Shown: positions 12,183 to 24,765 of the stretch, piece after piece
Layout of the letters: each line of letters opens with the position of its first letter
Position numbering within the stretch: the first letter of the stretch is position 1
Origin: Ptiloglossa arizonensis
Taxonomy: Eukaryota > Arthropoda > Insecta > Hymenoptera > Colletidae
Direction of reading: 5' to 3'
Assembly (NCBI RefSeq): GCF_051014685.1
Contig: NC_135058.1
Span: 8,532,811 to 8,596,810, forward strand
Length of the DNA: 64,000 nucleotides
The notes under the pieces: generated by a model
What the model was told of the DNA's origin: nothing
The model's database searches: none
What the model saw: the letters and a program-made list of their open reading frames with translations, nothing else
Position numbers and translations under genes: made by a program

Positions 12183-13399
12183 CGCGCGGCAACGCTATCT
12201 CGCACGTACACCACCGCCGAGACGGTCGAGCTGCGTTGTCGCGCGTAGTCGCGTTCGAAGAGGCGCGGGCCACCGCGCGCGCCTCTGTGTGCGCCCACGG
12301 AGGATAGACACGCGGAAACAGCAACGGATGGAAAACGCGAATAGAAGGGTGTACGTACGCTCGCGGTGTGGTGGTAGGTAACGCGGGCGTAGGGCTGGGA
12401 GGACGGTCGGGGAGAAGAGAATCGGCGTAGTCGTAGCGGCGCGCGCGATGCGCGAGAGGGAGAGGAGAAACGGCCGGGAGGAGGATGCGGAGAGGTCGTG
12501 GGTACGGAGGTAGAACCGGGACGGGGCGGCGGGGGGCGAGGGGAGCACGACAGAGAGCAGCGGAAGATACAGGGAGAACGCCGAGGGAGAGAGGGAACGA
12601 GGGGGCGAGGGTGCGAGAGAGCGGCTGGGTTTCCTGGGTTCGTTGTCATGACGACGAAACCTCCGCTCCGCCAGACCAGACAGAGATTCGCGTTCACCGA
12701 CAGCAGTGCGGAGCACACGAACGCGAGAACCGTGCCGACCTACGGGAGTAACAGGGACGTAGGCAAGCGCCACCCGACGAGGAAGAGGAAGTAGGACGAA
12801 GAGGTTGCACGGCCGCGTGAAAGGGAAGAGTGCGCCCGAAGGAAACGCGAACGGGAGAACGACGGAGAGAAAGACAGAGAGAGAGAGAACGCAAACAGGA
12901 GAGGGTGGAACGGAGAGAGAGAGAAGCTCGAAAAAGAGACCCTGAAATCGGGGAGAGAGAAACCGTCGGTGGAACGAGAACACTGGAGGGGGGACGTGCA
13001 CGACCGGGGAGAGAGAGCGCAGACCGCGCGCGTCCGACGAAGAGGAGGAGTCTTCGCTCTCTCCTCGTCCCTCCGAAACTACCCGCGCTGTACTTCCAAC
13101 CGACCCTCCTAGGTCGTCCTGCAACCCCCGCTGTCTGGCAGGTCGTTTGTTGCACCGAATCCGCCGGGCCAGCGGTTCTCCGCGTTCTGAAACACGGGGG
13201 CCGCCGCGGCGGGTGCTTCAACCCCGCCGACCGGACGAGTTTGTTGCACCCCCGCTGGTGGTTCTCAACCACGATGGTCCTCGGTGCCGTTTTACAACGA
13301 CGTACACCGGGCTTCGCTGGCTGAAACTCGAACCGGTGAAACGACACCGAGACGTTTCGCGAAACGGCTCCCGCTGCATCGCGCGACTGTGAGAACTAC

Positions 13400-13817
13400 G
13401 TAGCGATAAATAAACCAGAAACGCTGGTATAAAGTTTAAAACGTGGTAGAAAAACTTAGCGATAAATGAAAAACAACTCTAGGCTAGCGTAAAGAAACTC
13501 TGGTGTACAGAGAAAGAAAAACGAAAGAAAAGAGAAACTCTCGCCGAAAAATCAAACGAGGGCAGGGTACACAAGGTAACGATGCTCGTCGGATATGATA
13601 TTATTTATTAATATAATTGTATTTCGTAATATATATACATATATAAGTGGGTGCGTATGTATGTATGTATATATATATATTTTTTATATATATATTTATT
13701 CATTTATTTATTAATCTATATATTTATTATTCGTTTAGTTTATCATTATCCTCTTTCGTGTCGTTAGACGTACGTGAAAACCCTGATAGATTGGGATTAA
13801 CCGCGTTATACTTTTCG

Positions 13818-13888
<71 letters not shown>

Positions 13889-14984
13889 TCTCTCCCTCTC
13901 TTTTACTCTCGTTTCGCGCGCACGCACACTCGCGTTTTTTCCACAATTTCGTCGTTCTCTCCCTCTCTCACGCACTCTCCTCCCTCTCTTCGTTTACTAT
14001 CTCGGTACCTTTCAACGTTTAATTGCAACGAATGCACACACTACGCGCACATCGCCGCGTTGCGCATCTCTCCCGTCCGTGAACGCACATACACATACGG
14101 GCACACACAAATGAGCATACACATTCGCTTAAATAACAACTTTTTCAACGACGGTGACTATTCGTCTGCCCGCCTCTCTTTCTCTCTCTCTCTCTCTATC
14201 TCTCTATCTCGCGGAACACGTTTTTGGCTCGACGAATCGTCTCCGGGACAATCGCCATTTGCGCGCGAATCGCACGACCGGTTGAACTTCCCTCGATCGA
14301 TTTCCATCGCTCCCCACCGATCCTCGAACCCGAGAAAAATTCGTGTAATCGATCGAAACAATTTCCGTCGTAAGCGTCGCGGACGTCGTTGTCGCGACTC
14401 GGCGATCGATCGCGCGAGTATTCTCGGTCGAGGGTCGCGTTTAACGATTTCTTTTGACGGTGTTCACCGTCAAAGGTGATTAAAGCTGATTAAAGAATCG
14501 GCCCCGCCGCGTAACGAGCCTCGAGTGCTCTTTCCCTTCTCCCGGAAATGATCGATAGCCGGAGCGGCGGCTGCTGCCGGTTGGAACTGACCTGCCTCCA
14601 CCGTTCGCTCGATTCGCGCGTCCGAACAGGCCTGACGAGAACCCGTGGTATCCGCGATATCGATCGCGGTATCCGTTTCCCTTAAAATTTGTAAACAATC
14701 GTCGCGTGATTATCAACCGCGCGCCAGAGAAATTCGACGGGAACTGTACCGGCGCTTGGTAACATTAACGACGATTGTCGCGCGCGAATTCTTCGAATCG
14801 GTCGACAATTAACGCGCAACGAATTTTCAGCGTTTGGAAATCGAGCGTAGAGAACTGCGCGGCGATACCTCGAATAGACGAAATTTTCATCGTTTCGCGT
14901 TCTGTTCGTCACGAAATATTGTTACAGGAGCAGTTAACCTTAAAGCATTCCTCGAGTTACTGAGTTACTGCACCAAGCTTGGAA
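13400..14984. other. Gene-free DNA with TA and TC microsatellites
   Basis: No gene is visible. It holds TA-rich sequence at about 13626-13700, the longest dinucleotide run in the window at 13820-13880, a second TC tract at about 14176-14208 and otherwise CpG-rich unique sequence. Confidence 0.55.
13820..13880. repeat. (TC)30 microsatellite
   Basis: An uninterrupted TC dinucleotide run of about 60 bases on the + strand, continuing as an imperfect pyrimidine tract to about 13910. Confidence 0.95.
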
Positions 14985-15420
14985 TCTTTGGCGAAAAGAA
15001 TCTCTCGATTGTACGGGAACTTGTGTTTTTGTAACGCAACGAGAGAACTTTGAACAATTGCAATGGTCTCAATTAGTATTTTCGAATATCCGAAAATATT
15101 CTCAAAATTCTATGTCGTTTGTATTGTTCAGATTTGTAATACCACGAGAGGTCTTTGAACCATTCTGATAGTCTTAATCGATATTTTCGGATATACGTGA
15201 ATACTCGAGATTCTTATTTTTGTATTTTACCGATAGGTCGCCGTCTCGAAACGTTTCGTTACAGTGACTGGAATATACACTCGAGATTCTTGAGGATGAA
15301 ATCGTCTCGAATGTACGTAATTTACGTTTTTGTAATACGACGAGAGGACTCGGAGCTGGCGTAATAGTTTTAATCACGGAGAAAATTCCGAGAAACGCAC
15401 TCAACGCAGACGCAACTCGT
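14985..15420. repeat. Diverged tandem array, unit about 105 bp, about 4 copies
   Basis: TTTTTGTAAYRCRACGAGAG followed by a TTAATYGATATTTTCG-like segment recurs near 15031, 15136 and 15331, with a weaker copy near 15222. Identity is modest, so the array is old. Confidence 0.5.
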
Positions 15421-17429
15421 GTTGCTTTCAGCTGTGTAATACAATTCGAGTACCATGGAAACACGACATCCAGTTGCATCTGTTACAATAGCTTCGACCG
15501 TAGAAAAACCATATATTATAAGCAACCGAGGATCGCGCTAGGGTTAACACGATTTCGCACTCGCCGCAGTCCTCTTCGCGCGAGGACACTCGCCGCGATT
15601 CTAAAATTCAGAGCGGCTCGTTTTCTCGATTTTACAAAATATACGGTGCACAACGTGCACTCCGCGCCTTCTCGACGATTCGTTTTAATCTAAGGAAGAA
15701 GAGCGTTAAACTATTCGAACGAGAATGCTAAATTGCGCGCGCATCGGGTAACGACTGGGTACAGCGGTTTCTATACGTTTTGTTTCTTTTTTTTTTTTAT
15801 TTTTTTACTTTTTCAACGTTTTGTAATTTTTCTCTCACTGCTTCCGGTTATTGTCGATAACCGTTTGCGTCGCTCGTCGCGTTATTTTCGTCGAGCGAGC
15901 ACGGTTACAATTTTCTCATCGAATTTCAGGCGCCCACTTTTGAAGGTATTCCCATCTACGGTATCTCCCGGTTAACTGAAACCGAATCGAGTACCGTCCG
16001 GCCGCGAGATGAAGTCCAACGAGCGTTTCCATCCCCACTCCTATCCACGGTGTACGCCCCCACTAGCGCGCATGGTCGCTATTGGCCGCTCACGATCTTC
16101 GTCACCGATCTCGGCCAGTACCGCGCACGCGTACGATGGTGGGCGGAGCCAGTAGTGGGGACGAAAGCACCCGTCGGTCTTCTTCTCGCGGATGAACGGT
16201 ACATTATTCATCGATCATCCGTTCCGATCGTTACTATCGTTAACGCGGATGAAAGATCCGTTCGACAACTTCGCAACGATTTTTGTTCAGAATCGCACAT
16301 AGCGATCGCTGTGCCCGACACGTGACCCAAGTTAGCATCGTCCTCCGAAAGGAACTTAGGTACACGAGGGTTCAGAAGTGGAGCGACAATACGCTCACCC
16401 CTGTGCCACGTACATCAGGTCGAAATCATGGAAACTGCAACGAAGAGAGGTTCAAGCCTGCCTTCGGCGTAGACTTTCGCTGCTCGAGGCTTCCACACGG
16501 GATGAACACAACGTCCAGGGTTCTCTAAAATGTGAGAGAAACAACCCCCACCCCAACCCCAAAGGGATCGTAGTCCCGTCTCTCGTCGAGATGTCTGGTA
16601 CAATGGTGATGATATTGCAAAAATAGATTTCTCGGTGTGTAGACTCGCGATGTGAAATGTCGGCCATCGAGGGGATATCGACTGACTCTCGTGTTCAACA
16701 CCTCGAGCAACGACCGAGTCTTAGATTCCCTTTCGTCGAACTCGCGCCTCCATGTTTGAAGCATGGATCTTCAATGTTTGATAACGAGGAAAGAGAAAAA
16801 AAAGAACGTCACGTTTGATCACTTACGGGTGCCAGTTGCGATTCTTTAATAAAATTCGACAGTCTTTTAGTTCAAGCTGCGTAACAATCGTGAGCGGAAT
16901 TATACCAGCAAATGGCTAGGGCAGTTGTGATGAAATAAATGTAAAGTTTGAAGAAATCGCTTAACTGGGTACACTTGGTCTAACGGTAAGGTAAGGTACG
17001 TGCTAAATGCCTACGTGGCAAATTGTACATCGACATTGATAAATAATTAAAAAAGAGAAGGTATATACTTGAGCAGTAGAGCATCCCCACCAAGAGTAAC
17101 TTTAACTTGGTAAGTGTACGAGATTGGTGAGAGTTCAACATGAAATGTAGTGTACACTTGTGTCTTTATTCTTTCTACGAGTTTCATCCACATTGCTAGG
17201 TTTGTTACTGCGTTAGAGTTATTGTTGGCGAGGATGCTTTCGCAAGTATACCCGAGCAAACGATTTTTCCAAACTTTACACTTGTTCCTTTCGCGATTGG
17301 CTCGCCATCTGCGGCTATAATTTCGATTACGATTGTCGTAAACGTAAACCTACGAGGCTGCCAAATTTCTGACGTTCCCCTTGTTAATCTGATAGACATA
17401 CGAGACAACCAGCTAGCCATACGTCGTCG
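15421..17429. other. Gene-free unique sequence
   Basis: Mixed AT- and CpG-rich DNA with a pyrimidine tract at about 15780-15835. Frames at 16050-16325 and 16283-16528 are short and unsupported. The C-rich run near 16544-16560 is three blocks of C. A possible tRNA-like phrase near 16980 does not fold as a tRNA. Confidence 0.5.
15985..16160 (+). promoter_or_regulatory. Promoter-like CpG-rich segment with inverted CCAAT and GC box
   Basis: GCTATTGGCC (inverted CCAAT) at about 16078-16087 and GGTGGGCGGAGCC, a GC-box-like word, at about 16138-16150 lie in a short CpG-rich island. The motifs are short and could be chance. Confidence 0.2.
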
Positions 17430-18900
17430 TCTCTGGCATTCTTTCCACGAGGAAAAATTCCGGATTCCGCGCGGAAAGTACCTTAATTACTACGAAAGGA
17501 TTTTCATCGTAGCATCTTTTATTCTCAGAAGTTCTCTGTTAGTCAACGAGTTGTTGTCTCTCGTGTATCGAAAAATGACGCGAAAAATCGAGGTAAAATT
17601 TAACGAGTGATCGCGCGATCATAATTCCTTCGACATCGTCGAAGGAAATTAACACACCGAGGACGATGTATTCTTTCTCGCGAAAAGAAGGCCAGTGGCT
17701 AGTTAGTCTTTCCGCGAGAAAAAGAAATTTCGTATGGAAAGAACGCTGGTTAGTTAGGAAAAGATTTTTTATTTTTTTTGTATCGTTAAAGTTCTCCGTT
17801 AGCGGACAACGAAAGAATTATATTTTTCTTACAAATGATCTCGAACGACATTGAAAGACCAAAGTGTTTAGCTCGATGAATTCGCCTCGAAATCAGCTAC
17901 GCGCCTACTTAAATAAAAATATACGATTTTCTTCGGTTTCGCTTAAACAAAAATATACAGTTTTATCTAACAGGACAAGAAACTGAGGTCACCTTGAAAT
18001 CTCGGAAGCACGTCCACCTAGAGAAGATTCATTACCGCAAGATTATCCCCTCGAAACGATACAAATCCTGTTAGGACAAATTCTTTTAAAGGACCTACGA
18101 TCTCGAACGTATCGCGTCCAAGTATGAAAATCGAACGTCCTGTACACAATCGGGACGATAATTAAAGAAATGTTCCCCACTTGGGTGACCAGACGATTGT
18201 AATCCTTTAAACCGTGCCGTAGGAAAGTGACGACGCGACAGATGACATTCTTTCCACGAGGGAAACTGGTTTCGTATGGAAAGGACACTGGATACAGCGA
18301 GAGGATTTTTCTCGCGAATTTTCTACCACGAGTGGACAACAAAGGGATTCCAGACTCGCGTATTGACAGAGCACAACGACGCGAAGAAAGCTGACGCGAG
18401 AATTACCGTGGAAATTTTCGAGTTAACGAGTGACCGCGCGATTATAATTCCTTTGGCTTCACCGATGGCGAGCGACGACAGGAAAGACGAGATTCTTTCC
18501 GGCGAGGAAAACGAATTCCGTGTGGAAAGAACGCTAGTTAACGCGATACGAGAGGATTCTCATCGTGTCACGTCACGGTTATTATAATTTCTCTGTTAGC
18601 TGAGCAACGAAGGGATTATGCGTGCCGCGGCTGCGTTAAGATGATGGAACGATGGGAAAAAGTGACGCGAAAATTAACGAGAAAATTTTCGAGCCGACGA
18701 ACGACCACGCGGATTACGATTCCAGAGACCTCGACGACGTAATGACACGAGAATGCCGGCGTACGACTAGCCGGAGAAGATCATCGAGAACCGATCAACG
18801 TAATTGGCTGTGCTCCGGGCATTCGTTTGAAACGCGAGCCCCGCGAAAAGCGATAGGCGAAATTTCATTCGATCGCGAATAAAACCAATTTATTCGCCAT
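17430..18900. repeat. Strongly diverged tandem array, unit about 240 bp
   Basis: ATTCTTTCCACGAGG-like words occur at 17438, 17670, 18246 and 18492. Each is followed by words resembling CGTATGGAAAG, GCGAGAGGATTTTTCTC and TGGACAACGAAGGGATT, and further on by GACGCGAAAATT and AACGAGTGACCGCGCG. At least five degenerate copies are visible. Some + frames (18276-18587, 18652-18882) cross units but are not conserved between them. Confidence 0.6.
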
Positions 18901-21364
18901 GTTTCCAGTTTGTAGCGCTGGGATATCGATCCAACGATGATATATACACATTTACCGATATCGATACGCGTAGATCGCCGAGACGTCTCGTCGAGACGTC
19001 GAAACCGATATCGAGGCAAGCATTAGGGTACTCGTTGACGTTTCTTCGGTATCGGTACGATTCGAATCTTGAACATCATCGAGCAACCAACGAGACAACG
19101 ATGCAGCGACAGGAATCGCGAATACTTGAAGTATCTAAGCTATATCCGGAGACTCGTTCGAACGGTTCTTAATAAAATAACAACGAATATATATTTTCAA
19201 TCATCGTTCGCGCGGTGAACACATTCGAGGGATTCTTCGTATGGAAAATCCTTCAATTCTGCACGAATTCTTCGTTCCAATTAAAACTGGTGTCACTCGC
19301 GAAGAAAGCAATTCTCGAATAATCAATGCAAAGTCAGAGTTCAAGTGTAACAGAAATGAAAATGTTACGATTGATTCTCAAAATTATTTCTATTTACGCG
19401 TTATTACTTTTCAAATCTTCCCACTCGAATTCGAAAGATTCGACGCAATTACGAGAACGCGATTATCAAAACGATTACGAGAAGTTTATCAGGGCATCGT
19501 AAAAAAATTTTCAAACGTCGCGATTCGACGTTTCGATTGATCGTCGAGTGTTGCCTCGGCTTCTTTTATTCGCCGTGAATTGTAGATGTAATTAAACAGG
19601 CATCAAACTCGACGTAATTGATAGGTGTCGATACGATGGTCGCGTGTCCTGGAACGTTTCGATGCAAGAGTGTCAATTTCGAACGTAAACGTATCAATGT
19701 GTATCGAAACGTCTGTCCCGTTATCGGTCGTTCGCGTACGTTTTTATCCGTCATCGTGACCCTGCACGATTTCGTTCTTAAGATACGAGTTTTCGTTCGA
19801 GGTATCGAAAAAATCCCGTATCTTTTCGTTGGTTGGGCGAAATTTCGAAACGGGCCAAGAATTTCGGCCGTCTTTGCTCCCAGTGCATCGAAGCTCGTCG
19901 AAAGCGCGCTTTCCATCCGCATTACGATCGAAACGGTGGAACGTTTCGAGTGGTTCCATTCTGGCACATATGGAGTGCGTTTCATGAACGTGGCTTGTAA
20001 CCAAAGTGCGCGATAGCGCGTCGCGGAAGTGTATTCGATCGGTAACGGGGCGTTACTGCGAATAACTCGTTGTTAAATAGAATAAATATAGTATATCGAA
20101 ACCACGACACGGAGGATCGTGATATACGTGTTTCGAAGTACCATAGAGAAAATTTTGTGTCGTATTTTATGATCTCGTGGCACTCGTCGAGGTAAGAAGG
20201 ATTGATAAATACGAATCGTAATCGTTTCGCGGTTAAAAAATATTTCTTTTTGTTGGAGAAGAATAGGTTCACGTTGGAGTACGCGAAACGATAAATAGTC
20301 GACAATTGTAAAAATATGAATGATTGAAGTTGCGGGAGTAATGAAATCTTTCTTCTAAAGTTAAACGTTACTCGTGGTTGCAGATAATAGAGATCGTTAG
20401 TTTTTGAAGGTGTCAGTTGTCTGTGCAACGAGAAAACCATTTTGAAATTTAATTAAAAAAAGTATTTTTTTCAAAGGAGGAAAATTCAAGAGCAACAGAG
20501 AACACAAAGACAATCTTGTATGTTTGGAATACGTCGAAGTACTTTGTATATTTCCTTCGGATAATTATACGTGTAACGTGTCCTTTTGTGCTTAGCTCGG
20601 AACGACAAGTAGAGGAAAACTGGACGATAGAGGTAGAAAATCAAGAACTTCGTTAGCCTCGAAGTTAACAGCTGTCACGATACTGACTGACAGCGAAATT
20701 TCGAGGAAAGGTCATTCCCGAAAACTGTCGAATACACGAATGCCAGAGCTGTAGCTGTCAGCGAGTAGTCGAGCAGTCTACGATGTTTGCAACAATTCGT
20801 GTATTTCCGGGCGATCGGTTCGAATTTGTGATATCGAAGTAATTTAATACGAGTAAAATAACAAATAAATTAAGTTAGCGTGTAAGTTCAGTCGGTGCAA
20901 AGTGTTGCAAACTGATAAAAAGGAAAGAAGTGATTTTTTGCAACGAATACTAAAACTTTTACACGGTTATCCAACTGGCAAATGAGAACGTTTTACAATC
21001 CGAAAAGGAATGATTTTTCGATCCATATTTATCAAACCTTTCTTCCCAAAATTCGTCAAACATCGTTCTTCGTACGTCTTGTATTTTTATTCCCTCTTAC
21101 CCACTTTCAACTTACACAGTACAAGCAATTCTCTATACTTCCACGAAGAATGAAAATTCCGATTTCAATTAACCTTCCTTCTCCTCCGAAAGTTTCACAG
21201 TTCCACTCGTACAGAACTAGTTTCCAGTCTTCCAATTTCCCCGATTCTTTTTAACTTAACCCCCGTGTACTGTTCCGAAATGGAACCTTAGATTTAAAAA
21301 AAAACCGCAACAAAATATTTGCTCCGCGTACAATTTACTTAAACAGTCACTAAGCCCCGTATCT
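18901..21364. other. Gene-free unique sequence
   Basis: No recognised gene. Between about 19566 and 20440 both strands carry frames of 130-150 codons: 19618-20016 on the +, and 19566-19985 and 19982-20440 on the minus. They have no recognisable motif, and the + and minus frames overlap, so at most one could be real. TTCAGTCGGTGC near 20887 resembles an insect initiator but has no supporting element. Confidence 0.45.
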
Positions 21365-21600
21365 TCATCTTCGTATCTAATTTGTCCCAAGAACGGTACA
21401 GAAAGATTAATTTCAACGTTCCCATCTTCGATCTAACTTATCCTAAGGAACATTACAGAATGATTAAACCCCTACATTCTCATTTTTTTAATCTAATTCT
21501 TCCCAAGAACATTACACAATGCTTAAACCCAAGATTTTCATTTTTTAAATCTAATTTGTCCTAAAGACATTACGAAATGTTTAAATCCTACGTTCTGAAG
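21365..21600. repeat. Tandem array, unit about 58 bp, 4 copies
   Basis: TAAYTTRTCCYAAGAACATTACAG-like words begin at 21378, 21434, 21494 and 21552, each followed by a GATTAAAY and a TTCTCATTTTTT-like end. Confidence 0.8.
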
Positions 21601-22777
21601 CGTTCCAAATGCTTTTCGAATCAAATATCGACCATCCCCGGATACAGCGCGTCCCGTACCGATCGAATCGCGTTCGCCTACGCGCCACGATGTTTCGTAA
21701 ACTCTGCTATAATTGACCGAAGGATACGCACCAGGAACGACCGAACCAATTTCCATCGGCGCGACGAGCCGCGAATTCGCGTCACGCGTCCTTAGTCGGC
21801 CGACGCCTGGCGTTTCGGCGCCCTGACCCGCTCAACACGGTGTACGTGCACTCGGTGCACACGCTCGACAGGTGTGCATCGACTCGACTCTTTCACCGCG
21901 GCGGTCAACTTTTTCTCCACGTTACGAGTCGCCACGAAAATCCATCGAATCGAATTCGAGGTAACCGCACGAGATGCAGGCACAGCTGACGCAAGCTGAA
22001 TCCGTTCACGCGCGTCACTTGTGACGCGACGTAACGTCACTGTGTGCCACTGGCTAACGACAAGTCGGATAGGTTTGCAAATACTTCGTGGGACGAGCAA
22101 CGAAACGAAACACGACGAAGTGAGATCTAACGATAGATTTTATCAAACCCATTTCACTTTCTCGCGTTTTCTATCGTTCAGTTTCTCGTTCAGTGAACAT
22201 AAATTATTTATGTCACGTCACAAGCGATTCTATTCTTTTTTTTTCCTATTTTTTCTTTCTTTTTTTTTCCTGTGTCGTTTCAGCTTGTAGAAACAGTGAC
22301 TACATCTCGGCTGTTGCACCGTATCGATGAAACGAAAGTTTGCGTGATTCGCTCCGAACCGTGTGCAATTTTGTGAGAAGTTCCTGCCATTCGAATCGAG
22401 TTTAGTTAATAATCCGTCGTTTCAGTTCTGGTGGTTAGCCGCGGTTGATGGAATATTCTATGCTCTCGGTTCGTAACGGTTATCCACGGTAGCAGGTGCA
22501 TTAATTTCTCACGCGTCCACTTTGTCGCGAGAAATAGCGTCGCGTTGCCGTTGACGATCAAAAATGCAACTGCACGTATTAATTTATCGAGCGCGCGATT
22601 TTATTACGCCAAGTTGGGTGGAAAATTGGCCGCAACCTTGCATGCGCGGCACGGTCGATGATTAAAAGCGGAAACGCATTACGAACACGTCATGCGAGCC
22701 CCACGTGAACCCAAGAAACTTCCAAACTCGGTGAAAGTGGTTCTACGTTTTTACCAGATCCTGTAGCATTCCATTTT
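21601..22777. other. CpG-rich unique DNA, possible regulatory segment
   Basis: No gene is visible. CpG-rich sequence at 21600-22060 contains the inverted repeat CGCGTCAC-TT-GTGACGCG (22011-22028) and an adjacent ACGTAACGTCAC, both holding CRE/ATF-type half-sites. The stretch at 22400-22760 is unique, free of simple repeats, and carries homeodomain-type words (TTTTATTACG, TATTAATTTAT, GATTAAAAG) and a CACGTG E-box. It is a candidate cis-regulatory element on content alone. Confidence 0.25.
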
Positions 22778-22955
22778 CGAGATTTTCTTTCTTTTTTTTC
22801 TTCGTCGATTATTTTGAACATCGTAACGTTTCAATTTTTGAAATTTTCTTTCCTTCCTAGAACATAGTTGATTATTTCGAATATCGTAATATACAATTTT
22901 TTAAATTTTCCTTCCTTCCTCGAACACCGTTAATTATTTCGTATACCGTAACGCG
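22778..22955. repeat. Tandem array, unit about 62 bp, 3 copies
   Basis: AAATTTTCYTTCCTTCC-like starts at about 22779, 22840 and 22903 are each followed by GTTGATTATTTCGAATATCGTAA-like sequence. Confidence 0.75.
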
Positions 22956-23790
22956 AAATGAAACGCTACAATTGTGACTCTGATATCAGTAATTAACAAT
23001 TACGAGCGACATAACACCGTGACATCGTTACTTACCGATGTACGCACGTTTGTTTAATTCGAATAAAATAATTTATGTCCGAGAAGTTTGAACGCTTATA
23101 ATTTTTCAATATTCCCGAGATCCACTTTTTTACGCAGTTTTGCACGTGTGTAATTTTTCTACGTCTATCGTTCACGATACGAGAGTCACGAATCGCGATT
23201 CACGAAAGAGTAGAAAAGTATTGCAACAGAAAATTAGAGACGCGTGAACCGAACTGCATAGTTACGTGACTTCGCGTAACACGCCGGTGATAACAGTGCG
23301 TCTCTAAGCAATTTAACTCGTTTGCATACTCGAACGTCGTAACCTAACTTTCAGATATCACGAACACCGAGCAGGTGTTCACTTACGTCTGCGTGTTGCA
23401 CACGCATGTGCACCGAATGCAAGAGAAACACTCGAAGGTTATTTTCGTTAATTTTGTCGTCCGTAAAAGTATCTATAATGCTCCGCGATGAAAAGATAAA
23501 TATTTGGTAAAAAAATTTCAACCGATATTGGTAAGTTCAATATACGTTAGCGCTTCGATGCGAATTGGTTAAAAACAACTGCAAACTCGGGTTCATGTGC
23601 GGTCATGTGACGCGATGGTAAAGTGTTTCCGTCTTATGTGTTAAACACTGTGGCATAAGGGGTCAGACTGGTACGTATTTTGTGTAAATAATCGAGCATT
23701 CTTTTTTCACTAAGAAACAATCGAATGAGAATTTGAATCTAGATCAATACACCACTTTGATCGGAAATATTAAATTAAATTTCTTAAGTC
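22956..23790. other. Gene-free unique sequence
   Basis: No gene is visible. Interleaved complementary segments at 23622-23659 could form a small pseudoknot (see findings). Confidence 0.5.
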
Positions 23791-24240
23791 GGTTAAGAAA
23801 TGATAATATTCAACACTGTGAGCCAACGGTGTTTCGTTGTTTGGATAAATGTTTCTTTTCAGGAAAATTCCGATTTTAAACAGGCCGAGTAATTTTTAAG
23901 ATACGCACACTTCGTCGAAAAATGTTTCCAGAAGGTTCAAGCACACGGTATTAGAGCAGAGAGTTCTGTAACACTGCCAGTTACCGGATTTTATTTTACC
24001 TTTTCTTTTTTTTTTTCTCCTCTTGTGACGGTTAAAAAATGAAAATATTCAACACGGTGCTTCATTCTTTAGACAAACGAGTGTAACATACTTGTGCTTT
24101 GAACTAACCGAGTAACTTCCAACGGACGAATGTCGTTTCCAGAACTCTGGCCCTAAAGTTTCAGCTCGCAACGTTGGTGCGTACAAAGAGTCCAGTAATG
24201 TTTCCAGTTACCGTAGATTCGCGTGAAATTTTTCATCGAA
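23791..24240. repeat. Tandem duplication, unit about 240 bp, 2 diverged copies
   Basis: GGTTAARAAATGAWAATATTCAACAC begins the copies at about 23791 and 24030. Later blocks are shared in the same order: a CCGAGTAA word, GTTTCCAGAA and CCAGTTACCG. Confidence 0.6.
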
Positions 24241-24455
24241 GATACTAAATCCGATAAAAAATGTAAATACCGGTGTAAAAATTACCAGACTGCCCCTTTG
24301 AGGGTAGAAACGCGATCGAAACGTTGAAATAAAAGTGATTTTCGGCTACGAATTTAATATTATCGTTCGTTTTATATTTTTTGAACAGGATTCAAATCCG
24401 TACTCTTTGCGCAGATATTTTTAGAAACAAACTCCGTCGACAGGAAGGACCACGA

Positions 24456-24765
24456 AGAGTGACATTTATAAATTCGCGAAAATTCAATAAATTGACGAAA
24501 ACAAATTTTTTTTTAAATTTATATCTTGAAACGAACTTTTCGTCACTTTCACAAACTCATGCACACATATATTTGTCAAGATTTTACGTTATATAAAAAA
24601 TTGCCAAAGAGTGACATTTATAAATTTGCGAAAATTCGATAAATTGATGAAAACAAACTTTTTTTTAAATTTATATCTTGAAACGAACTTTTCGTCACTT
24701 TCACAAACACACTCACACATATATTTGTCGAGATTTTACGTTACATAAAAAATAGCCGAAAATTA
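24456..24765. repeat. Tandem duplication, unit 152 bp, 2 copies
   Basis: AGAGTGACATTTATAAATT starts the copies at 24456 and 24608. The units are nearly identical across 150 bases, differing at only a handful of positions, so the duplication is recent compared with most arrays in the window. Confidence 0.95.

Larger units (their letters stand above)
11650..13400. promoter_or_regulatory. Large CpG/GC-rich island, candidate promoter or first-exon region
   Basis: Very CpG-rich DNA contains a pentanucleotide array (11899-11943), a CGCT/TTCG-rich run (about 12107-12182) and a purine-rich + strand from about 12380 to 13030 with several GAGAGA tracts. Overlapping minus-strand frames of 328, 309, 227 and 217 codons and several + frames cover it in different phases. 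With stops so rare none can be trusted, and none shows a domain. The composition suits an insect CpG-rich promoter and 5' exon. Transcription and direction cannot be read from the sequence. Confidence 0.35.

Noticed and set aside
11732..13124. Minus-strand frames of 328 and 309 codons
   Set aside because: They overlap each other and several + frames in different phases in stop-poor CpG-rich DNA. No motif.
16970..17010. tRNA-like phrase GGTCTAACGGTAAGG
   Set aside because: Resembles a D-arm region, but no acceptor stem, anticodon arm or TTCRANYC box follows at the right spacing.
19566..20440. Two abutting minus frames (152 and 139 codons) as a gene
   Set aside because: The second is opposed by a 132-codon + frame over the same bases, with no motif or intron signals linking them.
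24388..24400. GGATTCAAATCCG as a tRNA B-box
   Set aside because: The T-arm-like word has no matching acceptor stem or upstream A-box.
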